The translations under genes were made by a program, and so were the position numbers. This document shows positions 51,425-62,726 of a DNA stretch of 64,000 nucleotides, piece by piece. The notes below the pieces were generated by a model. The model saw only the letters and a list, made by a program, of their open reading frames with translations. It was not told the DNA's origin and made no database searches. This stretch comes from Primula veris (lineage: Eukaryota > Streptophyta > Magnoliopsida > Ericales > Primulaceae), in assembly GCA_963682055.1 (NCBI GenBank), contig OY821750.1, forward strand, positions 26,606,402-26,670,401, read 5' to 3'. The stretch's first letter is position 1. The number at the start of each line of letters is the position of its first letter.

Positions 51425-51449
51425 TATATATATATATATATATATATAT
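51425..51449. repeat. (TA)n microsatellite, about 12 units
   Basis: Short uninterrupted TA run. The 350 bases on either side hold no recognised gene. Confidence 0.95.
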
Positions 51450-51924
51450 GTAGTTTCATTACTTGACATGCTATCATGGTGAGGTTAATACTATCGACAA
51501 ATCCAAATCTTTGGTTTGGTTTTACACTTTTACATACTAACAAATTGCTTTCTATGTGCAATTTGTTATATATAAATTTCGGTGTTGTTCTTCCAGCGGG
51601 ACCGTATGTGCTCACTGGCCTTATTGCTGCTCTTTTTTATTTAATAAAAAAAACGTGTCTTTCAAAAAATGCTCCCTATGCTTGACTGACCCAATGATAA
51701 TCTAAGGGTCTGTTTGACAACATATTTTTTTAGTTAATTTTTTTATTTTAGATTTTTAGGCTGAAAAAGATTAAAAAAAATGCTGATTTTTAAAATCTGA
51801 TTTTGAACTAAAAATTACGTTACCAAACATAATGTTTAGACCTAAGTCAACTGTCAAAAACACGTGTCATCTATCGTAATTTTTAATTTTCTTTCTCCTT
51901 TTATATATGCAGCTATATATATAT

Positions 51925-52263
51925 ACTAGTAATCGTTACTCACGCGTTGCGTGTGCGATGCGTGATATATATATGATTCAGATAAATAAATTTTTAAAAA
52001 GTATATTGATGAATGAATATATTAAATTAAAAATCATGAGTAATATAATATTCTTGTTATACAAAATACACGTAAAACGATTTTATTTGGTATATGATTA
52101 TAATTGTTTTAAAAAGATAATGATTTTTGTGTGTTTTTTATATTTTGAATTGAATAAATATAAATGAGTAATTAGTATAAAAAAAAAAACGGGGGTATTT
52201 CCGGAAAAAATAGACAAAATTAGACAGACTCATTTGTCTTGAATTGGCTTATTATAATAGTAT
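51925..52263. mobile_element. ACTAGTAAT...AATAGTAT repeat, copy 2 of 3
   Basis: Head ACTAGTAATCG with CACGCGTTGCGTG, tail AGACAGACTCA...TAATAGTAT. A TA-run precedes it, and a TA-run (59269-59318) follows once the copia inserted at its right edge is removed. Confidence 0.7.
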
Positions 52264-52472
52264 TGTTGTAGGATATTATTGGACTTATCTTGGTCTTTCC
52301 TAGCATATGTAACTATATCCTCTATTATATAAAGAGGGTCAGGGTCTCTTGATGGATATCTCGATACACTTGTATTAATGAATAAGCACTTCGTCTGTTG
52401 TCTCTCATACCTCTCTCTATATTTATACATATCTCTATATATATCTATAACGAGCTAATATGTCACACAACA
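52264..52472 (+). repeat. 5' LTR of the coding-dead copia
   Basis: Contains a TATA box TATATAAA at 52326-52333, suited to starting the genomic RNA. Ends TCACACAACA. Confidence 0.93.
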
Positions 52473-53699
52473 CGTTATCAGCACTTTGCTCGCGAAGAAT
52501 AGAATATACGCTCACGGATATTGGAGATTTTTGGTAAACGGATGGATATTGGGTATTTATAAACCTTGAGGTTTATCCGGGTTTTTATGGTTTTGCTATA
52601 TCGACCTTCATCAACATACCGTGCGTAAGGTATCGAATTCAAAACTTAATTTATTCCATATATGTGATCGCACGTATTATTTTATGGATAACTAAAGCAT
52701 GATAAATATCCCGTAGTATATAATCCATGTGTATTAGAGTTTGTTACTTGTATGGATAACTATATATGATCGTAACACACATATTGTTGATTATAAAATC
52801 ATATTTGTTGATAAGATCATACAAAATAACCCAAATCATGTAATTGTAAAACATGTATTAATCTGTCGGATTAAATCTGCAACAAACTGAAATGTATGTA
52901 CTGATTTGTAATTCTCTGAAAGCTGTAAACTATTCTGGAAATTACTCAAGGACTAAACTGAAACTTGTCTGAAATTATGGACTGAAGCAGTAATAATGCT
53001 GTAAATATATATATAGTTTGCTGAAATTACACGGATAGTCCCTGTAGTATATTACATGTATAAAAACAGTATATATGTGTTATAAAAGTCAATATTCGGT
53101 CTAAATATTCACCCACATGCATATATATATTTATTAAAAAGGCAAGTGAATAAAAATTGCATGTTAATTGAATAAATTGATATGTTTCCATGTATATTTA
53201 ACCACTTTGCATGTTAAAAATTACCATATATAGAATTAATTGGTAATTAAAAATATATTGTTTTGCTTGCATGTTAAAACTACCATGTATAGAAATATTC
53301 ATATGGCGATAAACATAGATAATTGATTGATATCTTGTTAGCGTAATCATATCTTTTGATATTATCATATATAAATATCACATATACCAGTAAATTATTG
53401 GATTGGATCTAATTGATTTGATTTGATTTGATATGTTAGAATCTTTATGGATTGATTGGTAATCTTAAATTGATTTGATTTGATATGTTAGAATCTTTAT
53501 GGATTGATTGATAATCTTAAATTGATTTGTTTATAACACCAAATCTCTTGCATGATTAGATAGATCCTAAAATATATTTACTGCCTGTTTATATATATGT
53601 GGTTAATCTAGATAGATATTCTCTATGCTGTTAATATTATTGCCATATATAAAATGCGAAAATCATATATATTCACATTTAAGTTGGAAAAATTATGAA

Positions 53700-55930
53700 T
53701 CTTCCCCAAATAGGCTCACCTATTTGGATACGATGTCTAGGAAAGATAAAGGCGGAAGTCGTTCTCCTAATGAGGTCGGTTTTTAAGAGGCATTCGTGCC
53801 CACCCCCCTCACCGTCTTTCCTGGTCGTGTTCAAATAGAGCTACCGAAAGGGGTTGACTAAATAATAATTTCCCCGAGTGTGTTTATATAGTGATGTATG
53901 TTTCGCCGAATTGGTATTTCAGTATCGACCCGTCGTTCGATCAATGAGAACCGATTCACATGAGAAGCAAAACTAATGTTTTCGAACCTGTCGTTTCGGA
54001 AAAAAAAGTTTGTGCTTGTGCAAACCATAAACATATAAACCAGTCGTTTTATATGAAAAATAATCCAGAACTCCCAACACATGTTGGATGCCATCTATGA
54101 TGAGAAAAATCGCAAAACATACTTGCGAAATGACTGTTTAGACGTTGATGTTATTCCGTCACCACATGTTAGTCACCCTGATGTGTGAAAATGTGATGCC
54201 CAAAATTTTTTTTTGGATGCCATCTTTGATGAGTAAAACACGAGTTTGTTGTTACCCTCAGGATGAATGCTAAGGCGTTGATTTTATTCCGCCGCCACAT
54301 TTGAGACGTGATGACGTCTATGGTGAACAAATGTCTGAAATTGACATATTGGAGCAATCCTTCACCAAAATACTAGCTTGGAAATTGTATTTCATAAGCA
54401 GTATTGTGAATTTATATTCACAATGTTCCTTTATCGCCCATCTGTTATTGGATAAGAAAATTACCCCGGTGAGTAGTTTTAATCCTATTGGGTCAATGGC
54501 GAATTGTTTGCCTGATATTAATGCTCTTCGTGTATATTTTTTTTCCACGAATCGATAATCGAGACAAGTGTTATTTGTCTCGAACTGTCGCGATCCCGAT
54601 GAATCGCTTAGCCAAGCGAAATTTTAGACAATCGTCAAAATCGAAAACCTGTGGCTCCAAGACAGTAATTGAACGGAACAATATGACCCGTTGTCACAAA
54701 GCAAGAGATAATGCTCAATGAGGCAACTCTATGCTATAAAGACAAAGGTCATGCACGGTTACTCCTTAAATAGTTCAAAACTATTACAAAGGTGCAAAAA
54801 CCGATGCTAATGTGGTTAAAGCTAACTGAAAGGAAACTCTTGAGACCCCCGGTTTTGTGGCTCAAATGAGTTTGGGACTTTTCTTTATTGATTTTGATAA
54901 ATCATTGAGCCATTTTTTTGCTCATCTGGATTATGTTTTTTTCATTTGGATTATGATTTTTCCATTTGGACATACTTTTGGATTATGGTTTGCCTGTTTA
55001 CGAAATTTCTCGAAATAATTTAAAGTGTTTTGAGCAAACTCATTTGAAAAATGTGACCAGACTTTAAATTATGAAATTTTAGGCAATACTTGTGGTGTAG
55101 TTGATTTTTCTGGAAATAGTGGGTAACACGGTACCACATAATTTCACCAACTACTTGCCTAAAAGAGTACTCAGTGACAATGATTCTGGACCTGTCGTTC
55201 CATAATCGAAATCTTTGGTAAAACCAAATTGATTTGTCAAATATGAGTTCTTATACTCATGTAGGTCCTGCCGTACCTTGTTGAGTTATAAAATATTCGA
55301 GAAAACCAGTATTATCTGGTAATAGCTCATGAAAGAATTAAAATTTCTTTACATACCCTCCATTCCATTCAATACGACCAAAAGCGTATTTTAGAGGAGT
55401 TGAAATGTCTTTCAAGTGGTTGCTACCTTATCATTTCGCCTGTCGTCGAAATGATAAATGATTTAGATGCTAAGACATGATTGTCTGTACTATCATTCGC
55501 CTGTCGTCGATTGATAAGAGCATTTTGATATTGTGGCATTGACCGGATGAGATATTCCCGGGTCAAAAGACGATGCTTGATTTATAATCGCATCGCATTT
55601 GGATTCTCTCTGAGAATATATTTCGCGATTAATCCGAAATTCATGCCATTAATGCTCACTTTGAAAGACTAGTATGTGTAAAGATCACGAAATGAACTCG
55701 TAGAATTCTTGTAAAGAATTGAAGGAGTTATTGTGGACTTATCCAACCATAAGACGGACTATAAATATAAATGGTTATGGTTGATGCATCGACAATATGG
55801 TCACATTTTAATGTTGTCCACATAAATGCAGCACTTTCCAAACTTTTAGCCCTATCATTAAGTTGATGGCTCATGATCCGGATTATCCTGAAAAGTCTAG
55901 TTGACTTGATAATTCCGAAGAGTAAAAAAA
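53700..55930 (+). other. Hairpin-dense region in the Gag position of the coding-dead copia
   Basis: Where Gag should be, no Gag motif is visible. Instead there are closely spaced inverted repeats. Examples: 53706-53727 (9-bp arms, 4-base loop), 54032-54055 (8 bp, 8), 54403-54424 (8 bp, 6), 54559-54583 (9 bp, 7), 55077-55164 (10-bp outer arms), 55428-55457 (11 bp, 8). Seven of them share a CC(T/A)GTCGT-like 8-base loop. An imperfect 90-base duplication (54084-54169 and 54213-54301) lies within. Confidence 0.6.
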
Positions 55931-58205
55931 TCGAAATTTCGATTTGAATTACTTGAGTTTGGAAATTCAAATTGAACATCCTGTCGATTATGTTCAGACC
56001 CAAATAGACTCACGAAAAGTTTGATGATGCGACTGCAAATGATTGCACGCATTTCTTGGTCTTGCGCACCAAGATTTATATTTTCGTGTGGGGTTATGCT
56101 ATTTTGCTGCATTGGTCCGTTATGAGGCCCATAGACACTCAAACACCATATGCGTACCAGCTGGTTACTGGTTATGAGACAGAAGTCTCATATTAATGCG
56201 TGTTTAGAGTGATTAATTAATATTTTGATTGAGCCGTTCTAGCGTTCAAAATATGGACCTCTGAAGGGGACATAAGTCGATTATGAATCTCCTGCCTATC
56301 ATTTGATAGAGTAACCTTGGCAAGCGATCTCTTTACCGCATGATATGCGAAAGTGACATCGCTAAGACTGTTCTCCCCGTCGTTAGGGGGATATTTGCAC
56401 GTTACCGTTGATAAGGAACGACGTGAAGTAACGTGGCATAACCCACTCAGTCTTAGCTTGATCCCCAAAACTGCACTTAGTGATAAGTAAGTGCATAGAC
56501 TCCCTCAAGTCTAACTAAATGCCAGACGCATTTAATGACTTTATGAGATGTCACGAGATCATTTATACCTGCTGCAAAATGCTTGCAAGGATAGACGTCC
56601 CTGTCGGACGCCGTGTTCCTGTCGTAACACGTTGCTTTGGCCGAACCCACCAAGCAAATGACGCTGCCGTCGGCCGTCAGTCTATCGTCCTTCCTAATAT
56701 ATGAGGAAGTTGACCGGTTCTTAATTCGTTCAGCCCCAGAGGTGGTGAACTGAAACTCGTTTGTCGCACGAGATTACAAAGGATCTAGGAGATGTGTGAT
56801 TCCTCCTCATCCTGAGAATCATGAAATATCTGTCGATCATGATATCTTAGACGATATTGAAGCGAAATGAGACTGCCATTGATTACTTATTCATATATTC
56901 GGTGACGACTGATAATATGAGCAAATTATGACAGAGAACCATGTACCGTTGCCTGAAGTCAACGGAGAATAGACTGTACTAATGGAAACTTAAAATCCAA
57001 GCAGACTCCTTAGCGAAAGTGTGTTCGGACCTGTAGATCCAACACCACCAATGTTAAACGAGTTCGTTTATTTGGTTATTCGTAAGGAAAAGTGATGAGA
57101 ATAATGAGATTGTAGAATGCTCGCCTAGTAGCGCAAGACTTCTCTCACACCTTGGAATTGATTACGAGATGGTTGATTTCCTCGTAATGGACATTATAAC
57201 AGTCCCCTACTTTACCAGTTTAGTAGTTTCCGAAAAACTGAGTATGCAGCCATGAATGTGGTCACAATTTTATCTCTATGGGGATTTAGACAAAGCGATA
57301 CAGATGAAGGTCCCTGTGTGACTTCATAATGCTTGAATTAAGTAGTTCCTGACCACGGAACACGATCTCAATTAAATGAGACGTTCACTATATGGATTAA
57401 TATAATCCGAGCGGATGTGGTATACCCGCCTAAGTGAGTACTTGATTAGCTTGGGATACTTGAACAAGTATTATGCCCTTGCGTGTTTTATTACGCGATC
57501 CATTTTTGGATTTGCCTTCGAGATGAAGGATTTTGGGAAGACACGGTAGTGACTCAACCTGATGATTGAGTCCCGTAAAGATTGAATCTAAGTCCATGAT
57601 TCAGACTACACCCAGAAGGTGTTATGACGTTTTAGTCATCATGACGCTAAGTCGTCAGATTCTCCCATGATCGTTCGATCACTAGACATTGATATAGACC
57701 CAGTCCGTACCTGATGAGACGATGAAGAGATATTGAACAATAATGTTCATATCTACGTACAATAAGCGCATCATTGTACTTGGTTTAATGTGCTAAGACG
57801 AACATCTCGTCTGTTGTGAATGGTATAGCTCGACACAACATCGCGCTAACACGCTGCCATCGAAATGGCACTAAAGACACATTCCCTTACCTTATGGTAA
57901 TTTTGGAAGTGGGCTAGTTTATCCCATTTGCGTCATCGAGTGTACCTACCCCCTTCGGTACTCGAATTAACGCAACCCTTTTTCGGTTATACCGATGCCT
58001 GTTACTTATCAGACCCGCATAAGGGATATTCCTAACATGGCATGTCTTTACCATTAGGAATAAGGCGATATCTTGGAGGTCTTGGAATGACTCCAAACGA
58101 ATCACTATGATCTGCTCGTGCTCTATGAGACGACTAGAGAGTGTATATGGCTTCGAGCTAGTATTAGCCATATTTGAATTACATATGCTCTGTCTCACGA
58201 TCCAG
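55735..58205 (+). pseudogene. Copia Pol remnant (integrase to RNase H), heavily eroded
   Basis: Fragments in shifting frames: MVDAST (about 55776), AALSKLLALSL, MAHDPDYPEKS with LDN (55867-55915), EHPVDYVQTQ (55974-56003), YQLVTGYE (about 56157), MPDAFNDFMR (56519), ARIDVPVGRRVPV (56584-56625), VFGPVDPTP (57021), FEMKDFGKTR (about 57530), SPMIVRSLDID (about 57665), and CYLSDPHKG (about 58000). These match integrase, the linker, reverse transcriptase and RNase H in normal copia order, but small deletions and stops occur every few dozen codons. Confidence 0.75.
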
Positions 58206-58261
58206 ATAAAACACTTGTCATAGAAGACAACTTGTTGTTATCGATCAAGAGAGACATGACT

Positions 58262-58550
58262 ACATTATGCTATTTAGCATTTATCGTCGAAATAAATCTT
58301 CAGTTTAAGAGCATCCTGTCGAATGCTCGTTTTATTCCACGTTATATTTTCTTGCATACATTCGTGTGCAAGTAAATGAAGCATACAGTCGAATGCTCGT
58401 ACTCTTTCTTGAAATATGAAATCCTTGCACCCAGTCGAGTGCAAGTGAGGGGGAGCATCCAAGTGAATGCTTATGGCACTAATTAATACTTAGTCGAAAT
58501 TCTCGCACCCTGTCGTGTGCAAGTGAGGGGAGCATCCAGTCGCATGCTTG
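58262..58550 (+). repeat. Array of small hairpins with 8-base loops near the element's 3' end
   Basis: Seven consecutive hairpins: 58309-58328, 58351-58372, 58380-58397, 58424-58445, 58454-58471, 58505-58520 and 58531-58548. All loops are 8 bases: cctgtcga, acattcgt, acagtcga, ccagtcga, ccaagtga, cctgtcgt, ccagtcgc. Stems alternate between an AGCAT/ATGCT type and a (CTT)GCAC/GTGC(AAG) type. Confidence 0.8.
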
Positions 58551-58551
58551 T

Positions 58552-58990
58552 GTACTCTTTTTTTGTCCTTAGACCAAGGTTTTTTCCCACTGGGTTTTCC
58601 TTGGCAAGGTTTTTAGCGAGACACGTTCCCATCATACCTCACTTAAGATTGCCAAAATTAGGGGGAGTATTCTGTTGTATAATTCTTACCACTGTGTACT
58701 CTTTTGTCCTTCGACTAGAGGTTTTTCCCATTGGGTTTACTCTAGCAAGGTTTTGATGAGGCACCTATTTTGTGGTTGATCCCTACTACTACCACTGTTG
58801 CACTTTTTTTCCTTCGATCAGAGATTTTCCCATTGGGTTTGCTCCGGCAAGGTTTTGATGAGGCACACTGTTTTGTGGTTAGTTACTTACATGATATTTC
58901 GGCCTATATCATTCGGCTACACAGTTTCTCCTAGGTACCGGTTTTGTCCCACACTGGGTTTTCCGGCCCTAAGGTTTTTATGTGTTTAGC
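58552..58990 (+). repeat. Four tandem TTTTTCCCAxTGGGTTTT repeats with changing complementary stems
   Basis: Each unit is stem, loop TTTTTCCCAxTGGGTTT, complementary stem, and in most units GCAAGGTTTTxATGAGGCAC. Stems: CCAAGG/CCTTGG (58574-58604), CTAGAG/CTCTAG (58715-58745), a weaker GAG/CTC (58821-58844), and TAGG..CCGG/CCGG..CCTA (58932-58971). A polypurine-like GGGGGAG also recurs (about 58449, 58526, 58661, 59051). Confidence 0.8.
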
Positions 58991-59057
58991 ACTGCGAATG
59001 AACTCGACTCACATCGACAGCATGAAGACGAAGAAATCAAGACGTCCAAAGGGGGAG

Positions 59058-59266
59058 TGTTGTAGGATATTATTGGACTTATCTTGGTCTTTCCTAGCAT
59101 ATGTAACTATATCCTCTATTATATAAAGAGGGTCAGGGTCTCTTGATGGATATCTCGATACACTTGTATTAATGAATAAGCACTTCGTCTGTTGTCTCTC
59201 ATACCTCTCTCTATATTTATACATATCTCTATATATATCTATAACGAGCTAATATGTCACACAACA
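59058..59266 (+). repeat. 3' LTR of the coding-dead copia
   Basis: No difference from the 5' LTR was found by eye over 209 bases. Followed by AGTAT and a TA-run. Confidence 0.93.
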
Positions 59267-59267
59267 A

Positions 59268-59268
<1 letters not shown>

Positions 59269-59318
<50 letters not shown>
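59269..59318. repeat. (TA)n microsatellite, about 25 units
   Basis: Begins in the AGTAT target duplication of the copia. Before insertion it abutted the repeat at 51925-52263. Confidence 0.97.
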
Positions 59319-59322
<4 letters not shown>

Positions 59323-59488
59323 ATTTTGTTCTTATTTAGTCATGAAAAGAAAACGATGAATTTCACTGGTTTTGTTCTAATGACTTATGTCATTATGTGT
59401 ACACGATGGGTGTTGCTAAGAAAATACCTCAAATCCCTCTCATTTAAATTTTCATGTTATATATGCCATCAAAAGCCTTAAACTTTGT

Positions 59489-59504
59489 TTTATTTTATTT
59501 TATT
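59489..59504 (-). terminator. Polyadenylation signals of the CYP79-like gene
   Basis: Three overlapping AATAAA hexamers on the minus strand, about 115-130 bases past the stop codon at 59618. Well placed for the P450 transcript end. Confidence 0.55.
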
Positions 59505-59617
59505 ACATAATCTTTCATTAATAATAAGTGGGGCGTAATCCAGATTACAAACAAACACAGTGGTAATACTAAACCAAGATACAACAAAACATGTACTATG
59601 CTATCCAAAACCTTAAA

Positions 59618-62576
59618 TTAATTAAGGGTGCATACATCAATAATCCCATCGTGCATGCCATAAGCACCAACGAGCAAATTCTTATCCAAGCGAGGTTTCG
59701 CCATGAGAATCAACGGTTCCAACAGTTCCAAACCATCATGAGTCTCTCTCAGCTCGATCTTAGCTACACCAGGTGGCAAACTGAAACTGAACGAATGAAT
59801 TAGCCTTGCCAATAGCATGACAGTTATCGTGAATCCGAGTGTGGACCCGGGACAGCCACGCCTTCCGGTACTGAATGACAATATTCTCAAGTCGTGATCG
59901 GTGAGCACCACGTCACCCCTACCTTCCTGGAGGAGGTGACGATCTGGCCTGAAGCGTAGTGGTTCAGGCCAGACCCTAGGGTTCCTCCCCAACCCAGAAC
60001 GGCTGAGGAGGACATGACTTCCCTTGGGGATGAAGAAACCGCCAACATTTGTGTTAGAGTTAGATACATGAGGGACGTTGAATGGATTAATCGGGTGGAG
60101 ACGAAAGGATTCCTTGATGCATGCCTTCAAGTAGTTGAGTTGTGAAATGTCCGATTCTTGGACAAGCCTTGAGGTTCCTACCACTCGGTCGAGTTCTTCT
60201 TGGGCAGTTTTTAGAATGTTGGGTTGGTTTAGCATTTCGGCAAGGGCCCATTCAACTGTGTTTGATGGGTTATCAACCACTGCAATCATCGTTTCCTGCA
60301 TATATATAAACGTAATTGTAGGTAACGTTGTTCAAAGGATTTACATAAGAAACGCACACAATGTCTTCTAGTGTTCATAAACTGTGTAACGTGAAGCCAA
60401 GACAGGATAATATGTTGTGAGTATTGACTGAACCTCTTAGGTAAATGTTTCCAAAAAATTATGCACTCATATGAATTTTCGTAATTATAAGATGAAATCA
60501 ACAAAATCATGTATGCTTTCGATATTTTATTGAGAAATTTTAGCAGGACGAGCATCTTATTTTATTGAGTCACCATTTGTACCAACACACGCCAATCGTC
60601 ATGAAATTGGCTACATATACATTGATAATACATCCACATTATCTAAATGAACTTGAGATTAACAACCGGTAGGTAGTTTCTAAGTAGATTAATGTTTGTG
60701 GTGGTAGAGGCTCTATAAAACAACGTACGCCAATCTTCAGCCACGGGTGACCTCGATCGTGATTGTACATTTGTACTTAACATTATTATTACGAGACATA
60801 ATCAAGAACGGAAAGACTTTCTATATATAAGTTCATATCTTATCAAATTAATTGGTATCTCAATCAATTATTTGTCAAGAATGATTTGTCATATAGTGAT
60901 TTATTATGTCTTATTCTAATTAGATAGTGTTTCCTAGCTTTCTTTGCACAGGCAGAGCCTATATATTTGATGATTAGGCATTGATCAATAAAAAATAACC
61001 TTTCTACTTCGCTTATATTTTGTTCTTTAACAATTATTCCATGAATATGTATGTGCTAGGGGTGTTGGCGACTTTTAGTTAGTTACTAAGAGCTTCGAAG
61101 TTGAACAAGATAAATCTATGTATTTTACCATATCAGATGTTGGACAAAATGAGGAAAGATACCATGAGTTGGGCTTTGATCTCCTCTGAACGTAGTAACG
61201 GCTCACCATTATCATCTCTCGACGTAACAAACACATCAAGAATATCATGGATCTCATTCTTCTCACCCTCTCGCCATTGCCTAATTCTCTCGTCAATTAA
61301 CGGATCTTGATATTTCCGCAAACTTGCGCAAGCTGCCCTCATTTTCTTCTCATGATCATCAAAGTCAATATATCCCCTCAGACACGGAACATAATCCGTA
61401 ACACAAAAAGAAAAAAGGTGTCGAAGGGCCGTGAATATCCCTTTTACATGCTCCTCTTCTTCAACCCCAGGCCCTCCGTCTTCGGCTCCTTTTCCAAAAA
61501 ACCTCTTCCCAAACACAAGTTTCCTTATCATGTTTCCGCAATAGTGTTGGGTGACGACTCTCAGATCGACAAGGCTATCTGCTGTTTTGCATTTGTTGTA
61601 TACGTAACGAACAAGGTGGTCCGATTCTTCATCTCTTTTGGCTTGGAGCCAACGATGTCTAGCTGATGAGAGGACGCCAGAAACGAGAATTTTTCTCATT
61701 TTCTTCCATTGCTCTCCAAAAGGTGTAACTGCGATTGTTAAGTATCTGCAAGTTATTAACAAATGATATCTTAAAGAAATTAAAAGTAAGAATCAAAGAG
61801 ATATTTAATTTTCCCTAGCGGAATAATTTTTAGGACTAATCGATTCTTGCGCTCAGATAGAGAAACTGAGCTTTTCAAAAGCTTCGTATTTAAACTGAAA
61901 CTTTGATTATTTATTTTTCACATTCGGTGAGCAAATATCTGACTAAAAGAGCCGTACCTTTGGCGTGACTTTTCTCTAAACGATTGTAATTCGGTTTCCT
62001 TTTTTATTCCATAATATAGGTGTGACATAAAATCCTTACATTTACCTACTCTAATTGATGATGTGCTTACCATGTACCATCACACACACTTAAAAGTTTA
62101 TGCTGTTAAGATGATGTGCATTATATAATTTTTATATTCGACATGTAGCTAGCTTGTTAATAAACGGGTGCAATAGTCACATATAGTATGAGTGCAGAAA
62201 ATATAGACATTAATTACCCTCCACTTAAAATTTCCGAAGACACGAAAAAGGGCCTCGTTGAGAAAACAGAATCATGTTGTTTCAAGAACTCACGGGCAAT
62301 CTCAGGGGATGTTACCGGAATTACATGAACATTTCCAAAACGAATGCACATTATCTCAGTGTTCATTTCGTCCATTAATTCATGTATCCACCGAAAAGTA
62401 GGCCTATTCTTGAGCATCTCCGGTAGGCTCCCAAGAATTGGCCATGGCTTTGGCCCAGGAGGAAGTGGGAGGGTTTTGTTGCGTTTCGTTTGGCATTTGA
62501 TGAGTATGTATATGGCTAAAGGAAGAAGTAAGGAAAAACAAAGAAAGTTAAGCAAAAGCAGATGATGGTTTGACAT
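59618..62576 (-). CDS. CYP79-family cytochrome P450 (amino-acid N-hydroxylase), 3 exons
   Basis: CYP79 enzymes turn an amino acid into its aldoxime by two N-hydroxylations, the entry step to cyanogenic glucosides, glucosinolates, nitriles or volatile aldoximes; the amino acid used cannot be told here. Exons 62576-62218, 61745-61163 and 60295-59618 join with GT-AG introns to 539 residues, the usual family length, with no stop. The N-terminal hydrophobic anchor ([20 protein letters not shown]) targets the ER, followed by [15 protein letters not shown]. The I-helix reads [15 protein letters not shown] (residues about 321-335), the CYP79 form in place of AGxDT. KESFR holds the ExxR pair (E376, R379), then [19 protein letters not shown] replaces PERF, and [11 protein letters not shown] carries the haem-ligand Cys 462. 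The second intron (phase 0 before ETMI) is at the usual CYP79 position; the first, within SGGYLT, is additional. Start chosen at MSNHHLLL because it places the anchor at the N-terminus. Confidence 0.93.
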
Positions 62577-62717
62577 GTTATATTGCAAATATCTTTGACA
62601 GAGGTGGCCCTGTGGCGGCAAGCAATACCAGGCTAAGGTGACACGATCCAACGAGGGCAGTAATAAAATCCGTATTTTTTATTTTTTATGTTGTAGCGAG
62701 GACTGGTTGCTGGTTGA

Positions 62718-62725
62718 TTATATAG
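62718..62725 (-). promoter_or_regulatory. TATA box of the CYP79-like gene
   Basis: CTATATAA on the minus strand, about 142-150 bases upstream of the ATG, leaving a leader of about 110 bases. Confidence 0.5.
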
Positions 62726-62726
62726 A

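Larger units (their letters stand above)
52264..59266 (+). mobile_element. Recently inserted, coding-dead Ty1/copia retrotransposon, 7,003 bp
   Basis: LTRs 52264-52472 and 59058-59266 are both 209 bp, read identical by eye, begin TGTTGT and end ACAACA. They are flanked by AGTAT (52259-52263 and 59267-59271). CGTTATCAGCACTTT follows the 5' LTR at the primer-binding position and AAAGGGGGAG precedes the 3' LTR as polypurine tract. No interior reading frame exceeds about 95 codons. Identical LTRs with a ruined interior point to recent movement using proteins from another copy. Confidence 0.93.

Noticed and set aside
55973..57046. Further CCTGTCG or CCTGTAG hairpins at 55973-55996, 56596-56631 and 57021-57045
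   Set aside because: These octamers encode Pro-Val in conserved copia motifs (EHPVDYV, DVPVGRRVPV, FGPVDP), so coding may explain them. They are not counted in the hairpin family.
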